DNA of 64,000 nt from Owenia fusiformis (GCA_903813345.2 CAIIXF020000003.1:16444931-16508930); one strand, 5' to 3'; counted from the stretch's first letter, positions 44,501-58,392 are shown. Notes: generated by a model from the letters alone, not told the origin. Made by a program: numbers and translations.

Positions 44501-47500
44501 TTTCTTTCTCATTCAGTTTTTTTTATCATTTTCATTGAGATATCTTGCATATTTTAAGTGAATTTGATTATTGATTTCTTAATGGTTCATTAGATGTCGA
44601 GTCTGTGGGTGATCTTCAAATAATGAGGAGATTCATTAATAAGATAATACACTACAAACATTCCTCAGCAAAGATAGTTGGACTTGACAATAGACCTTTC
44701 AAGGAGTAAGACCCCAAAGGAAAACATAACAAACCATATGGTATGATCCTTCACCAGGGATAATTCACTTCAAATACAATTAAAAAAGCGGAGTGAATGA
44801 AAGCTAAGTACACTTGACAATTTTTTCTCAAACCCAGGTGAATTTTCTACTCTTCAATATTCAGGCCAAGAATATTTCAAAATAGTTTACTTCCCAATTT
44901 GATATCTGCATATATACCTATATATAAATACAGTTGTCATAAGCATCCAGGGTATGTACATGTACAGTCTATTCTGATATTCCCTAGCTACATGTACATT
45001 ATTACGAGAAAATCGTCTGTTAAATAATCCACAAGATATAAATCCTTTCAGAACATAATAAATAAATAATAACCAAATTGTTCTGGGATTCCTCCACCGT
45101 AATCTTCCAAGTGTTCCTGGAGATCATATTCTGGCATGTCATCATCGTCAATGGATGCAATACGCTGCGAGGCAGACAATGCTGGGGGAAACACTAAAAA
45201 ATGAAACCCATCATCCAATTAGTTTTTACATAAATTCATTAGAATTCAAATAGTTGATGTCCACTTTTTGAAAATCATTGCAAAGTAACATCAGCACTTA
45301 AAGATATGCTATACAGATATGTAGGTCAGTATTACATAATCGTGAAATGAATAAGTCTGAATATATCATTGGTCAGAAAACACTAAAACCTGCTTGAAAC
45401 TGTAAAAGTTTATACACTCTATTCCACACTGTATAGAAATGAAATAACTTACACTATAAGTAACTGTGAGCCAATCATTGCATAGAAAAAACTTTATGCA
45501 CTGTTTATAAGATTCACTGAGACAAGTGGGTCAATACTTCATGTACTTTATGTGCTCTCACACAATTACCTTCCCTTGCATAAAGTTGCTGTACAGTTAT
45601 ATGTAACTGAATATTGTATATTCATCACAAACAACCTTAGCAAAATGATGGTTCGACGAAATGGATGGTTCGCCAAAACCAATAAACCAGGCAATCCAGG
45701 CCAATTTGGAAAGAAGCTAGATAGCGTGATAGCGAATGAGGATAGTAAGTGAAATATATTTTGCAAAGGTCAGCTTGCAAACTACTGGGTAACCCTAAAT
45801 GATGAGAAATATGTACAAAATATGTTTTGCATGATTTATTCATATCCCAATGATTTAACTCCTTCACTGCATCTAATAAGGTATATACTTAGGTATATTT
45901 ATACATTATATGTTAAAAGGAAGAGGTGCGATTATTGGCAAAATACCCCTATGGTCAAAATGAATAATTGTTAAGTGTAACATGAAGAATAGAATGTCAT
46001 ATAACTCTTTGGAAAATATTAAAATGCTCGGGCACACATAAGCTGAGATAGGGGCCATTTAGTTTAGTAAGGTTGTATTGCCTCACATGGGGCTGTGCTT
46101 CATTGACTTAACATGAGGATATCAGCAGATCCCAATAGAGGCCATTGGTTTCTATTGATTATCACAGAAATACCAAAAATACACTATGACCTGAATCGAT
46201 TGCAAACTTAATAATTTCACAATATGGCACTAATGGTTTATCTCATCAAATGTGCAAATATGAAGTTTGCAATCGATTTAGGTCATACTTAAAATTAAAA
46301 GATTGTACATTTTTCATCATTTTTTCCCTACAAAATGGCTATAGAAAAATGCTCCAAAAACAACTTTTACACTTATCAAAAACCATACAACTTTGTAAAA
46401 CCAAAGAATATACTATTTTATTTCATTATGTAGTAACATATTTGGATAAGATGTAGGGATGCGTAGGATGCAAATGGATTTTGACAGACACAAAAATACT
46501 TCCTGGTTTGGAATCATATGCCTCTACACTTCATGATTGAATTATGACCCTAATAAGTGGCCTATACATCAATACAGTGCTGAATATAGGTCAACAAGAT
46601 ACTAGTGTGCATATAAATGTAATAATTAAAGCAGAATACTCATTTTGAAAAATCAGATGAATTATTTTTTTCTCATGGGGAGATCCCAATGGAGGGTGTA
46701 TAAGGTCCTTTGGGACCTCAATTTTGATTGGTTCTTGAGAGATGGTTGCTAAGGTAACCAGAGTGGTGGGTACCATGTTCAACCCGAAATTACGTTTTTC
46801 CAAATAGTTTTCTTGCTTGAATAAACTCTTTGCAAAGTGGCAATTAGCAGGTGTAAGTGTCTTTGGGTGGCTATTTTTCTTCAAATTCTTCATTTTTTGC
46901 CAGCTGTCAACACATTCTGGCAATGCTTTAATTTTAATAGAATTATTTTAATATTTTACTAACTGTATAATATGTAGTTTGCATTACTGTTGATAAATAA
47001 ATAAATGATTGCACTGTTCAGTAAAGAAATATACCAATTGTATTATTTAAACTGACTATACACTATAGAAATGATTTTCATTGAAAAAAATCAAATCAGT
47101 ACCAAAATTATGGTTACCCTGTAGTAGTGAAAGGCACATTAAAAATGAATATCACCCCCTTCAATCTATTTTTACAGGTTTTTATGATTATTTCAGATTT
47201 TTCTATAGTTTGCGTAACCAGGACGGTGAATTTTCTTCATTTTTCATCAAACATTTTGTCTTACCAATATTTATTATATCTGTCAATTTTATCAAAATCG
47301 CGCCGCTACGTTTGAAAATAATTCAAATTATGTAGTTTCTCCCATTGAGCTCCATTATAAAAATGGAATTTTCAAACTTAATATTTTAAAATTCTACGCG
47401 GTGAAAAGTTGTATATTGAGTAGTTAGTTAATGTTATGGTGTTAAAAATTCAAAACAAGGAATAAAGAAAAAATGCCACAGAGAAATCTCAATAGAGTCT

Positions 47501-50500
47501 CTTTAAATAACTTTGGAAATATCTTTTAACACAACTCAAAAAATTTATTCTAACAATTTACACCAAAGTAAGAATTCTTTTACAGGGTACCAAGATATTC
47601 ATTATAAGAAAATTAAGACTTTGTATGTTGTTTTATTTTTAATTGACTTAACATAATTTTTTGTATCCTATTGAAAATAAATCAAGCAAACTTTCTTCCA
47701 GAAAGGTTAATTTCAATTTTAAAATAATTCAGAATACATGTAATGAGTGAATTGTTGACATACTGTTATTAAAAAAAACAATGATTAAAAACATGATCTT
47801 GGATTAGAAAATGTTATTGCAAATATGTGTGATTTTGGTATTAGTTGGTTTGACATTATATTCACTGATCAGATTGATTACTCAATCTCACATATTATAA
47901 TAATGATCTCAATAAATATACTTGGATGTCATGAACAGATTCATTAATTTTATATTGAGTCTCTTTTGTGATTACATCTAATCACAATCATTTTAAGCTC
48001 AACAACTGATGTATTTCCCGGAGTCTTGGTGGTTGGAATGATATCTCAACAATGATACCATTTCAGACATAGGGGTTCTAGATGGCTTTTCATGAATCTT
48101 TGTTTTCCATCACTTTTTATTTTCCATTTTTAAGATGGCTCCACATGGACAACTATATAACATAAGTCATTCCTTGCTGTGCCCTTTATCCCATTTATCC
48201 CCATTGTTGACTGAGTCATATCACATTTTTTATGAATTCCTCATAATTTATTAAGGTTGAAGTCAAGGAAAATGTCATCAATTTATTTGAACAATAAGAT
48301 TTTGAGAGGTATTTTGGAAAACTTATTTGCATGAAAGAGTGTTGCCATAAATAATCCTCAGGACTATTGTTATTGTTATATATCTGTTCGTATAATACAT
48401 TCGGGTTTGTTTGTTTTTGTTTGTTGGTTTGTTTGTATACATCTTACAAGTGCATTTGTTTGATGATAACATGTGATGCTTCAATGAAGTGATTAGATGT
48501 ACAATATCTTGTGACAAACAACAATCCAAATGAAAATACTATCTATCTAACCATGCTGCTGTATTCTATTTCCTACCAATTCTATAAATGGAAAATACAA
48601 AATCAGCTACTATACTAAAAATTAATAAAAAATAATCTCACAACAATGCAGAAAGATTCATTGATGGAAAACATGTAATAACTAAATACTTAACATTTTG
48701 ACTGAAAATCATCAAATCTTTTGCAACTTATTTATCTTTTAAAATCGCAAAAAACAATCACATGTTTCCCTGTAAAATCGTTCTGGTTTATAATTTGAAT
48801 TTAACCTCTTTTAGGTAACTCAGTATGTCCATCTGTCATCTCAGGATCTGTAAATTGAAAAAATCAGCATTAATATTTATAATTCAGCATTAGGCAGCTT
48901 CTTCAAAATCTCAGCAGTTCAGGATCTCCTAACAGCTAGCCATTGTTAGACAATCACATAATACTTCACATTTTGCCTTTCTTTTCCATGAAATCCTTTA
49001 TTTTTTGTTTCATCCAGTGCACCAAACACAGTTTGAGTTAATTTGATTGAATCTTTATTTCAGAATGTACTTTTAATTCTAGTATAATCCGTTTGTCTAA
49101 TGCTGCCAATATTCTAGTAGTTTTACAAAACTGAATCCATAATTTTGATTGTACTTCAAACAATAATATGTCAAATATCCTAATAAAATGAGATTGTTTG
49201 ATTGTCTACAATTGCAAACTGAAAACTTCTACTATTTCTCTGTGCCTTAACACTTAGATGTTACTAAATCCCAAGGTAGTTCCAATTAAATTTCCCATAT
49301 ACAAGGTTGTAATTTGCACTGTGTCTATCTATTACTGCTTTTGTTATGGCATATAATGTAATAACGCTCAAGGTGAATGAGAGAACCCTTGTATAAAATA
49401 TAGTTGTCATCATACATATAAAATACAAAACAGATTGGAAAATAGTCAAATAATACATATTAACACTATAACCAAGCAGTCATGTAGTCAACAATCTGAA
49501 TTTGATAAAAATGCCAGAATGGTATTAAAAGTTTCTTGATATTCTAGAAAGATATTGTAGTTTAAAGGTATGGTCATAGTGCTATTGTAAGTCATAAAAC
49601 ATTCTGAATGTCATTCTAGAAGAGCAATTACAAGATAAAACCACATGAGAATACCATGAATAAAAATGTTTGATTTTTACCAATTTCCACATGAAAACTT
49701 CTAAAAGGGAATAAATGTAGCATGAACTAGTGTATGACACGAATGACATCAATTGGATTGATGCAAGAAATCCCCCACTTGTTCTTGGTCCGCTGAGAAA
49801 AGGAATGAAATACTCGAACATCATAACACTTGATATGACTGAGTTGATTCTGTTTACACAATTGCTATAGGATTGGAATATTGCATCAATAAATAATAAT
49901 TCAACTTTTATTTCTAAATCATGTGCTTGGTAGATAATTCCTACTTTTCTCTTCAAAATCATGCCAATCAGAATGCCCTTCTCTCAAAGAAAATACTTTG
50001 ACGGGGCGACTAACTACAGCAGGGATGCAATCAAATCAAACAGATTTTTCTTTTTAAAACTAACATATAGGTTTTTATTCTTCAAATTGAAAATATTGAT
50101 GTCTCTTTTCAATTTCAATAAAAGTAGATTTTAATTCAAATTAGCCTAAACATCTTTTCACTTCTCAAATGGTGCCACATTCTCAAAGTTATCACACATG
50201 TTCTTTGAATGAAGAGACTGACTGCACTGTTTGTTCATAAACAACTCAGATTGCATGAGGTATTGTAGACAACACAACTGATCAATCTTTTGAATCTGAA
50301 TATCCCTACTTAAGCACATCCTAACTTTAAGTGGATTTCCTCATGCAATTACCTGTCCAGCGTATAAATGCCATTAGGGTTATGTTTTTATTGCATTCTC
50401 TTTCTCATTTATCAAGGGAAAATAAGATGATTTTGTCATTTACATGAGAAGGTCTATCAAGATACAGGTAAAGAGGACCTGAAGTACTAGGGGACATAGG

Positions 50501-53500
50501 CCAGTAGAAATCATTACCCTCTAGATGAAGTAGTTGTTGGGTCTACCTATATAAGGTATGCACACCCTGTGATTTGAGGTATACTAAATAAGGTACTGTT
50601 AGACACTAAGTATCAGGGCTCTAGTAATACAGAAAATAATACATTTAGGGAGCTGCTCTCACTCAACTTTTTATACTTAATAGTTAAACTAATCAGCACA
50701 CATTGAATAGAGGGAATCTATTTAGAATTAGGTATAGGGTTCCCTAAACCATAAGGATTAAAGTACATCACCCCTCCCCCACCATCACAAGGAATATGGA
50801 TTGTGGCAACACATATTTTTGTGAGATATTTGATTCAATCAACTTTCGTATGAAGGTATAACAAGATTGTTTGAGATCCTAAATGAATAAAAAGAAAAAC
50901 TAAGATATTGTAGATTTTAAAATCCTGTTAAAACTCCCCCACCCATTCAGTCTATTGGATGATAACTTTTTTTCAGATTAGTTGAAAACATGACTTCATT
51001 GACACAATCAATCATACTAATGTAATATTTGACGTTCGTGCTCACTCAATTAATGCACTTCTTTTACAATAAAAGTCTGAGCTTGATCTCCATGTAATTA
51101 TTGCATCGATAACCATAAATTGCTTTTTTGTAATCATGATAGACTAATATCTTATGAGGGATTAATCAAGTAAATCTCTTCACAAAGTCAATATGACCTT
51201 TGTAATCAATTTATCCAATGTTCAGTATGGTATTTCTCAAAACTACAAATTAATAATTTACCATGCTGTAGGCCTAATGAAGAATAGTGACTATCAGACT
51301 TTTACATATTTTTTCTCGATCATAATTTCTAATATTGCAGAGAACTGCAAAAGTTTTCAGGCATTTCAATACAATAAAGAGTGTATTTTTGATCACATGA
51401 CAAAATTTCACCACCTACAATGGCTACAAATGTGTAACAACTGTTACAGATGCCAATATCAACCACCATGCGATTTAGGACTTTAGTCTCAGCAATTACT
51501 GTAAAAAGGTGTCATGACGATGAGATTGGGTTCTTAAATATAAAACAAATTGAATATGAATCTATATATGCATTGTATATGTACAGTATATTATCGATAA
51601 GTTTATTATAAGACTAATAATCTATTGAGATAGGCAGAGTTGGAATAATTTTTGCAAAATTTCAGTCTGCAAGTGCAAGACTGTGCGTAAAATAGACCAA
51701 GTTATTTGGTACAATTTCTTAAATAAAAACCACTCGGGCTACCTTAAATTATTACTACTTATATACAGCTTAATGCATGTAATCCCTAAAAGTCATAGTT
51801 ATTATGATCGATGTTCTAGCATTAATCAGTCAAGAAACACAAATTATAGAACATTAAAAATAATTGCAATCAATGTATACAGAACTCTTTGAATAAAACA
51901 TTATACAAATGTTAAGAGTACTTTTATATGATCTACATTTGAAAAAGGATGACACTACACAAAGATGGGAGCTGTACTAAAGCACATCTAGGTATGAATG
52001 ATGACTTCATAAAAATGAAATAAACATAATACAACTGAATGATAGATTAACAGAATGCTATAAATAAATACAATACAACAACATGTAAAGTGCAGACATG
52101 CTCAAAGAGGAATTGGGGGCTATTTATGAAGATGACCCTGAAATCGAGATTCCTGTCACAACATTAGTACAAGAAAGCGCACTGAAAAGCACAAAACCAG
52201 TGGATAAAATGTCAATTTGGCCATGGGTTTTATATCTAAAATTTGATTATTGTTTTGGGTTTTTGAAAACTTGGTCAATATATATGTACATATATAAATC
52301 ATTTTATATTATATATTGTTTTTCTCGTCTATGCTATGTAGCATGTAAAAGCATTGGCCCAATGAAATTTTACTACACTGGTCAGTACACATGTCTGCAA
52401 TTGAACAAATCTGGAACATAAGCAAAACAAACCAAAATTAGTTGACAAGATGGTGGACATGCATGAAAAGTGCCGAATCATGCGTGGTGACAAGGGATAG
52501 AGTTAGTACTACCTCCAATCTCAGCAGGTTCAAGTGATGCTCCTCGTGATTTGGGAGGGGAGGACTCGGGGCCACAGTAACAATTATCAGAATGGGATGA
52601 ACCACTTGAAGAAACAGAGGAGATTGATTTCGTAGGAGAGGCTGGACAATGGGGAGGGGACTGTACATGAGACTCTATAGTTACTCTTGATACTGTTTCT
52701 CTACTACCAGGGCCACCTGAATCAACGGAGTATGTAATTGTGCCTACATCTGGGTCAAATGTTGTGATAGTACGCCTCTCAGATTTCTGTTGTTCTTGTT
52801 GTTGCCATGACTCAACTTTCCTCTTCGACTCAAGTTCAGCCATTGTAAAGAATTTCTTTTCTTCAACATAAGCATATTTCTTTTTCTTGGCACCGGTATT
52901 TTCATTATCAAGTGAGTCTTCGGTGATTGAAGAAGATGTTAGACTATCGAGGTCAAAGTTGCCTTCAGGGTCCATAAATTTGGTTCTCTTTTGTTGGCTC
53001 ACTCTATGAACACTGTGTATTTCAGTGGTTGTAGTTGATTTGATAGTGCTTTCTGATGGTTCATATCTAGCTTGTTTGAGAAGTGGTTCTTCAGGAGGAG
53101 AATCATATGCAAACTCTGGAGATTCAATTGACATTGCCATTATGTCCCTATGACTTCCCATTGACCGTACAGTATCTTGAGAAAGAGAACTAGCCCATCC
53201 TATTGAATCTATGGACATTTCCATAATATTTTCTTGGGACTTGGGGACAGGTTTTTGTTGAAGATCTTCTAATGAGTCTTTTGATACAGATTTTGGTATT
53301 TTGGATGGTTGTTCATGGAACTCTAAAGAATCTGTAGATTTAATCATAACTTCATCTACATCTGGAACTTTCTGGTCAAGATCTAAAGAATCGGCTGATC
53401 TTTCCATTTCACCTGCTTCATCAGGTACAACCTGTTCTTCATCAATAGCAATTATGTCTTTATCAGCCAATGAATCTTTATCACAATCATCAAGTTTTTG

Positions 53501-56500
53501 AACTTCAATCTGGCTAATTGGTTCTTCCAACTGGTCATCTTCAGATTCATCTTCATCTTGGCCATCTAGGGAGTCTATATCTGCCTCAGCTCCAGATGAA
53601 TGTACTGCACTGCTCTCACTGTCATATGCCTTATCTAAATCCTTCAGGGCTTGTACATTAGGTGAAACAACAGGTGCAATTATAGATGGTTCAAAACTTT
53701 CAACATTTAGAGATGCTTGTAGCATTATCTGTTCTAAGTTAAAGCGGTCTTTATCATCATTGTCATCTGTCAAAGAGTCTCTCTCTATTTTATCATCTTC
53801 TTGGTTCTTCTGTTTGAGGTAAGCATCCTCTGTTGAATCTTTATGTGGATGTATAACATCTGGTGGAGGAGCAAATGGGGACAATGGAACCTCCTGGACA
53901 CCCTTGCCTGATTCTGATTGTTCACTTTCAGACATAAGCTCACCTGCCTCGATCATAGACACAATTTTTTGAGCCTCGGCTTCAAGGTTATCTGAGATGT
54001 AAATATCTCTTTCTAATTTTTCAAATTCGCTCAGTGAGGACAAAGATGACTTTGAAGATTTGGCACTTGTCTTTTCTAAAGGTTTAAGGTCATCATGCTC
54101 CACATGTTCTAAACTGCTACTGCTTTTTGAGTCAACTGTGCACATTTGTTCAAGGTTTTCAAACTCCTGTAAAGAGGATACAGATCCAGGACCACTGCTT
54201 TTACTATCTGGTGTTATTTTATCATCAGATCCACCTGAACCAGAGCCAGAAGTACCAGCTTGAGTAATCTCTTGCTCAATTTTCTCAAACTCTGCTAATG
54301 ATGAACTAATACTAACAGACTGATCACTAGTTTTAGCTAAGGTTACAGGCCTTACTACACTTCCCTCTGCAAGCATTTCTAAACTAGACCTACTACCATG
54401 TACAAGCACCTCTTTTTCTAAATGTTCAAACTCTAACAATGATGAAGTCACTGAAATATCATCTCTATCACTACTTTTATTGAAGAATTTCTGTGAACCA
54501 AAGCCAGGGGACATAACAGGGAATAATTCTGGTGAACTACGACCTTGGTCAGATAAATGTTCAGAAGAGCTTATATCGGCTGCATTGCTTGATGTATCAA
54601 TAGTTTCAATATGCTCATAAGAACTCATTTGTTCTGAGGAACTTGTTATTGGTCTGTCTTTATCAGATTTCTTTATAAAATCTTTATATTCCTCTTCTGG
54701 TGTCTCTGGAACAGAGCTTGGCTTTTCAATCATTTCAAAGTCATCTTTACTTGAAGATGATTCAGATTCAACATCATCTCTTCCTCTTACATCAATGCTG
54801 ATTTCAGGCTCCTGTGGAAGGTCCTCATGAAATGAACTTTGCATATCAGAATGGAATGATGATGTCATTGAGGCTATTTCTGCAAGCCTATCTTCTTCCT
54901 CTGACTGCATTGCAACTACTGTTGCAAAGCTGTCCACACTGGATGTATCACCTGCATCTTCTGGACTCATCAATTCACCTGGATCAAAGCTTCTGTCCAG
55001 ACATACAACTGATGCTTCTGCTTCAGGTAGAGGAACAAGTTCATCATAATGGCTGGCAGCAATTGCAGCTGCTATTCCAGCACCCAATGCAGCAGTTGCA
55101 GCCATCTTAGATTTATTGCAAGATTCAGAATCAACAAACTCCTCCTCTGGGGAATTCTCCTTCCTTTTAGAACATGAACAAGAGGGGTCTTCATACTCAG
55201 GACTAGAGTCACTTTCTTCAGTCACATTTAACTTCTGATCTGATTTACTCAGTTCAGCCTCTGATCCAGAAGAAACCTTTGGGGATTCTGTTTCTGATAC
55301 TTCAGCAATATCTTCCAATGGCTCGTGAACATAGCCATATTCATCTTGTATTGCATTAGGGAATATTACACCAGAAATTGGACGTGTTTCTATAACAGGT
55401 GAATCATGAAAGTCTTGAGGCTCCTCCTCAATTGGAGAATACTGAACAAGATTTATGTTAGAATCAACACTGGAGTCCCTGATTAACTCCTTGGTTTGGG
55501 AATCCTTTTCATCTGATAATTTTTCATCTGAAGAAGATAACTCAGGTAAGGATGTAGGTGGAGACAAAGGTGGAGAAGACTGAGCCATTGTTGCAGCATT
55601 TTCAAAGTCAAATGTTGCATCATCATCATGTTCTTTTGGTGAAGTATGTTCATCTTTTATCTGCGACTCTTTTTCAGTTTGTTCTTCATCTTTCTGTCCT
55701 TTTTCAATATCCTCTGATGCTTCCACATGTGGTGATATATCACAAATGGGTTCAATGCTTACAATTGAAGGTTCCCCTTGTTCAGCTTCTTTGTCATCAG
55801 TCTGTAGATCCTCACTTCTGCATACTTGCATATCCTCTTCTGCATCATCTTTATCAAGAGAGCTTTGTTTGTGGAATGTAACAGGGTAATCAGCCTCATC
55901 TGTTTCTTGATGTAAATGCTGAGTTACTTTTATCTCAGGTATTTCCTCAACTGATAATTGTTGGACTAACATAGATGAATCTCTCCTTCCAGATGTGTCA
56001 ATTTTAGCATCTTCCTGGAACTCAACACATATTTCAGGTTCAGCCTCATAAATTATCTCACTTACTATATTATGAGTTTCATGCTCCACCATGTCAATAT
56101 CAGATGATGATTTACGCTCCTCATCACTGACCATATCTGCAGAATCTCTATGGTCATCATCACTTAGCATTGTTTGATCACGTGCATCAGGATCAACAAG
56201 ATCTGGGGACTCTGCAGGGAAATCCCGATGCACTTCAAACACTAAAAAAGGCTTCTTGATTTCAGAAGTTTGCTCATCACTTTGTTCTTCTGTCATTTCA
56301 ATATCATCATCACTGTGGGGATGGGACATACCAGGCTCTTTCTCCTGCTCTATTTCATGGTCTGTTGTAATTTTATCACTTAATGTTTCCAGATCGTCAG
56401 GTTTGTGTTCAGATTTATCAGAAATCTCCTCATCACTGTCACATGGACGTTCTTGTTGTTTTGGCAATCCAGTTAGAGGATCTATTTCAAGAGCACCCAG

Positions 56501-57597
56501 TTGAATAATAGTTTGGGATGGAACAGAATCAATATCAGAATCTGAATCTGCTGGTTGTTCAATATCTTGTGTCTCCAAATCGGTCTTTGTATCAGTTTCT
56601 GCTTTGAATGGTACATCTCTATGAGCCATACTCTGCTGAGCCTCTGTTATCACTTCCTCAACAAAATACGTTGCAGTTTTTTCAATTTCGGCTGTTTCAA
56701 CTTGGCCTTCTTCATATTTTTCCTCCAAAGTATTATCTGGTTTTGATTCATTGCTCTGTTGTTCCAATCCAACAAACCTTACTTTAGATGCTTCAAATTC
56801 TTTCTCTTTTTGCACATCATCAGCATCAACCTCGCAGTCAGGCACTGGGGAGGTTGGCCTTTCATACTCTACATCACCTACTAAATCAAATTTAGCAGAA
56901 TCTGTAGAGCTTCTTATACCTTTTAATTCTGAATCTGTTCTACTTGTCAATGAATCCCTAGTATCTGAGTCTGATCTTTGACCGCTTAGCTGTGATGTTG
57001 CCCTTTGTTCTATTTCTTTGGTTTCAGAATCTGGTCTACTATCTGTAAGATGTTGCAATTCTGGTTCAAGTCGATCAACAGATGTATCATACTCATCCCC
57101 TAAAAAATCATCATCTCTATCTATTCCCTCTTCTACTACTCCACCAACTGCCCCAGCTTCATTACCAATATCCCCTAGTGTTTCACTGACATATTCAGTT
57201 GGAACTTCAGTTACAACAGCTTCAAACCCAGTTTGACATATATCTGTATCCTCATCTTGCTTAACACCTTCATTTTCACATATATCAATTTGCAACTCTA
57301 AGGTTGTACTTTGATCTAATATTTCTGAAGCATATTCAGGTGGAACCTCAGTTACAACAGTATCATACTTTGAATTGTCTTCTTGTTGATCTTCAATAGA
57401 ATCCAAAATATCTTTTGAATACTCCGTTGGAATTTCAGTTACAACAACATCAGTTTCATGTTTTGAACTTGCTAAACTATCCAAAGGGCATGCACCATGT
57501 GAATCTATATATTCAGCAGGTATATCATGACTTTCCAATTCTTGTTGATCAGACTTAGTCCCTTGATCTACTTGAGCAGGTGCATCAGACCTTGAAT
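41541..57597 (-). CDS. Ank: Ankyrin, 3' part: giant exon plus five small C-terminal exons
   Basis: Minus-strand exons 52513-57597 (enters the gap), 48806-48847, 45074-45193, 43166-43276, 41962-42022 and 41541-41742. All borders are GT-AG and the phases fit (1,1,1,1,2). The small exons read DPEMTDGHTELPKR, then SASQRIASIDDDDMPEYDLQ, VFIGPDYNDSEEDEVNDLTL, EIDPATGEEYEDDGEDHHAR, and finally QMKKQVYKRTVVKDGKEETV...MIDDFM to the stop. The V-x-K-R-T-V-V-K-D-G-K-E-E run and the EEYEDDGEDHHAR segment resemble the C-terminal regulatory tail of invertebrate ankyrins; ankyrin repeats, ZU5 and death domains would lie upstream in or beyond the gap. Ankyrins tie membrane proteins to spectrin. The three symmetric (1-1) exons of 42, 120 and 111 nt could be skipped without a frameshift. 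Confidence 0.75.
42023..43165. other. Ankyrin intron, no other gene seen
   Basis: AT-rich intron between the 43166-43276 and 41962-42022 exons. ORFs at 42431-42762 on both strands overlap each other and have no recognised motif. Confidence 0.5.
44151..45297 (+). repeat. Direct repeat of about 65 bp in an ankyrin intron region
   Basis: 44151-44215 and 45234-45297 share TTCATTAGAATTCAAATAG, GATGTCCACTTTTTGAAAAT and AAGTAACAT in the same orientation, on either side of the 45074-45193 exon. Probably a small local duplication or two copies of a dispersed repeat. Confidence 0.6.
45643..45747 (+). other. Exon-like ORF on the opposite strand of an ankyrin intron
   Basis: Reads MMVRRNGWFAKTNKPGNPGQ then FGKKLDSVIANEDS, preceded by a possible acceptor (ACAACCTTAG) and followed by GATA|GTAAGT. 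CpG and codon makeup differ from the AT-rich intron around it. No partner exon or family was recognised; it may be chance or a remnant. Confidence 0.2.
45800..48805. other. Large ankyrin intron, no supported gene
   Basis: AT-rich. The 110-residue minus ORF at 46591-46923 (...SHPKTLTPANCHFAKSLF...) has no splice or family support. Confidence 0.4.
48848..52512. other. Ankyrin intron after the giant exon, no supported gene
   Basis: AT-rich. One plus-strand ORF at 52098-52230 (MLKEELGAIYEDDPEIEIPV...) has protein-like composition but no recognised family and no confirmed splice sites. Confidence 0.4.
52513..57597 (-). CDS. Giant exon of the ankyrin gene, about 1,695 codons, 5' end in the gap
   Basis: One uninterrupted acidic, Ser/Glu/Asp-rich frame with almost no predicted globular structure; open up to the N-run, so its true start is unknown. 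The first in-frame residue I can place is not a start. Repeats: four copies of (T)E(I/V)P(T/P)EY-like motif near 57520, 57435, 57340 and 57205; four copies of SSLxEFExLExE-like motif near 54435, 54285, 54165 and 54025. A run of MAATAALGAGIAAAIAASHY is encoded at 55046-55105. The end is basic, KKKKYAYVEEKKFFTMAELE, then PSPTKS-like Ser/Pro sequence. The donor is GAG|GTAGTA at 52513. Giant exons of this sort are known from neuronal isoforms of ankyrins in vertebrates and insects, where they specify axonal targeting. A microtubule-associated protein of similar composition is the main alternative. Confidence 0.85.
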
Positions 57598-58097
57598 NNN
57601 NNNNNNNNNNNNNNNNNNNNNNNNNNNNNNNNNNNNNNNNNNNNNNNNNNNNNNNNNNNNNNNNNNNNNNNNNNNNNNNNNNNNNNNNNNNNNNNNNNNN
57701 NNNNNNNNNNNNNNNNNNNNNNNNNNNNNNNNNNNNNNNNNNNNNNNNNNNNNNNNNNNNNNNNNNNNNNNNNNNNNNNNNNNNNNNNNNNNNNNNNNNN
57801 NNNNNNNNNNNNNNNNNNNNNNNNNNNNNNNNNNNNNNNNNNNNNNNNNNNNNNNNNNNNNNNNNNNNNNNNNNNNNNNNNNNNNNNNNNNNNNNNNNNN
57901 NNNNNNNNNNNNNNNNNNNNNNNNNNNNNNNNNNNNNNNNNNNNNNNNNNNNNNNNNNNNNNNNNNNNNNNNNNNNNNNNNNNNNNNNNNNNNNNNNNNN
58001 NNNNNNNNNNNNNNNNNNNNNNNNNNNNNNNNNNNNNNNNNNNNNNNNNNNNNNNNNNNNNNNNNNNNNNNNNNNNNNNNNNNNNNNNNNNNNNNNN
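57598..58097. other. Assembly gap, exactly 500 N
   Basis: Placeholder of the same size as that at 7098. The ankyrin giant exon is still open at its left edge. Confidence 0.98.
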
Positions 58098-58392
58098 AAA
58101 GGTATTCACATAACTATTTAATATCTAATTTCATAAAAAATCGCTTGTATTCTTTGTATCCTTGCACTAGAATGGATAGAGGTCACACCCCATGTAGCCG
58201 TTTCACTGCTAATTTCACAAAGGTACAAATTCCATTCAAATCAACAGTTTTTCAATTTGATCACGATCAAATATTAGATTTGAAAGTTGAACGCGCATTT
58301 GAGTAATTCTTAAAACTCATGGACATAAAGGAAGTCAATGTTAATTTATAGACTTATTCTATACAACGATTCTAAAAACAATAGGGACTAAA

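Noticed and set aside
46591-46923. 110-residue ORF in the ankyrin intron
   Set aside because: No recognised family, no splice sites in agreement, and AT-rich codon use like the surrounding intron.
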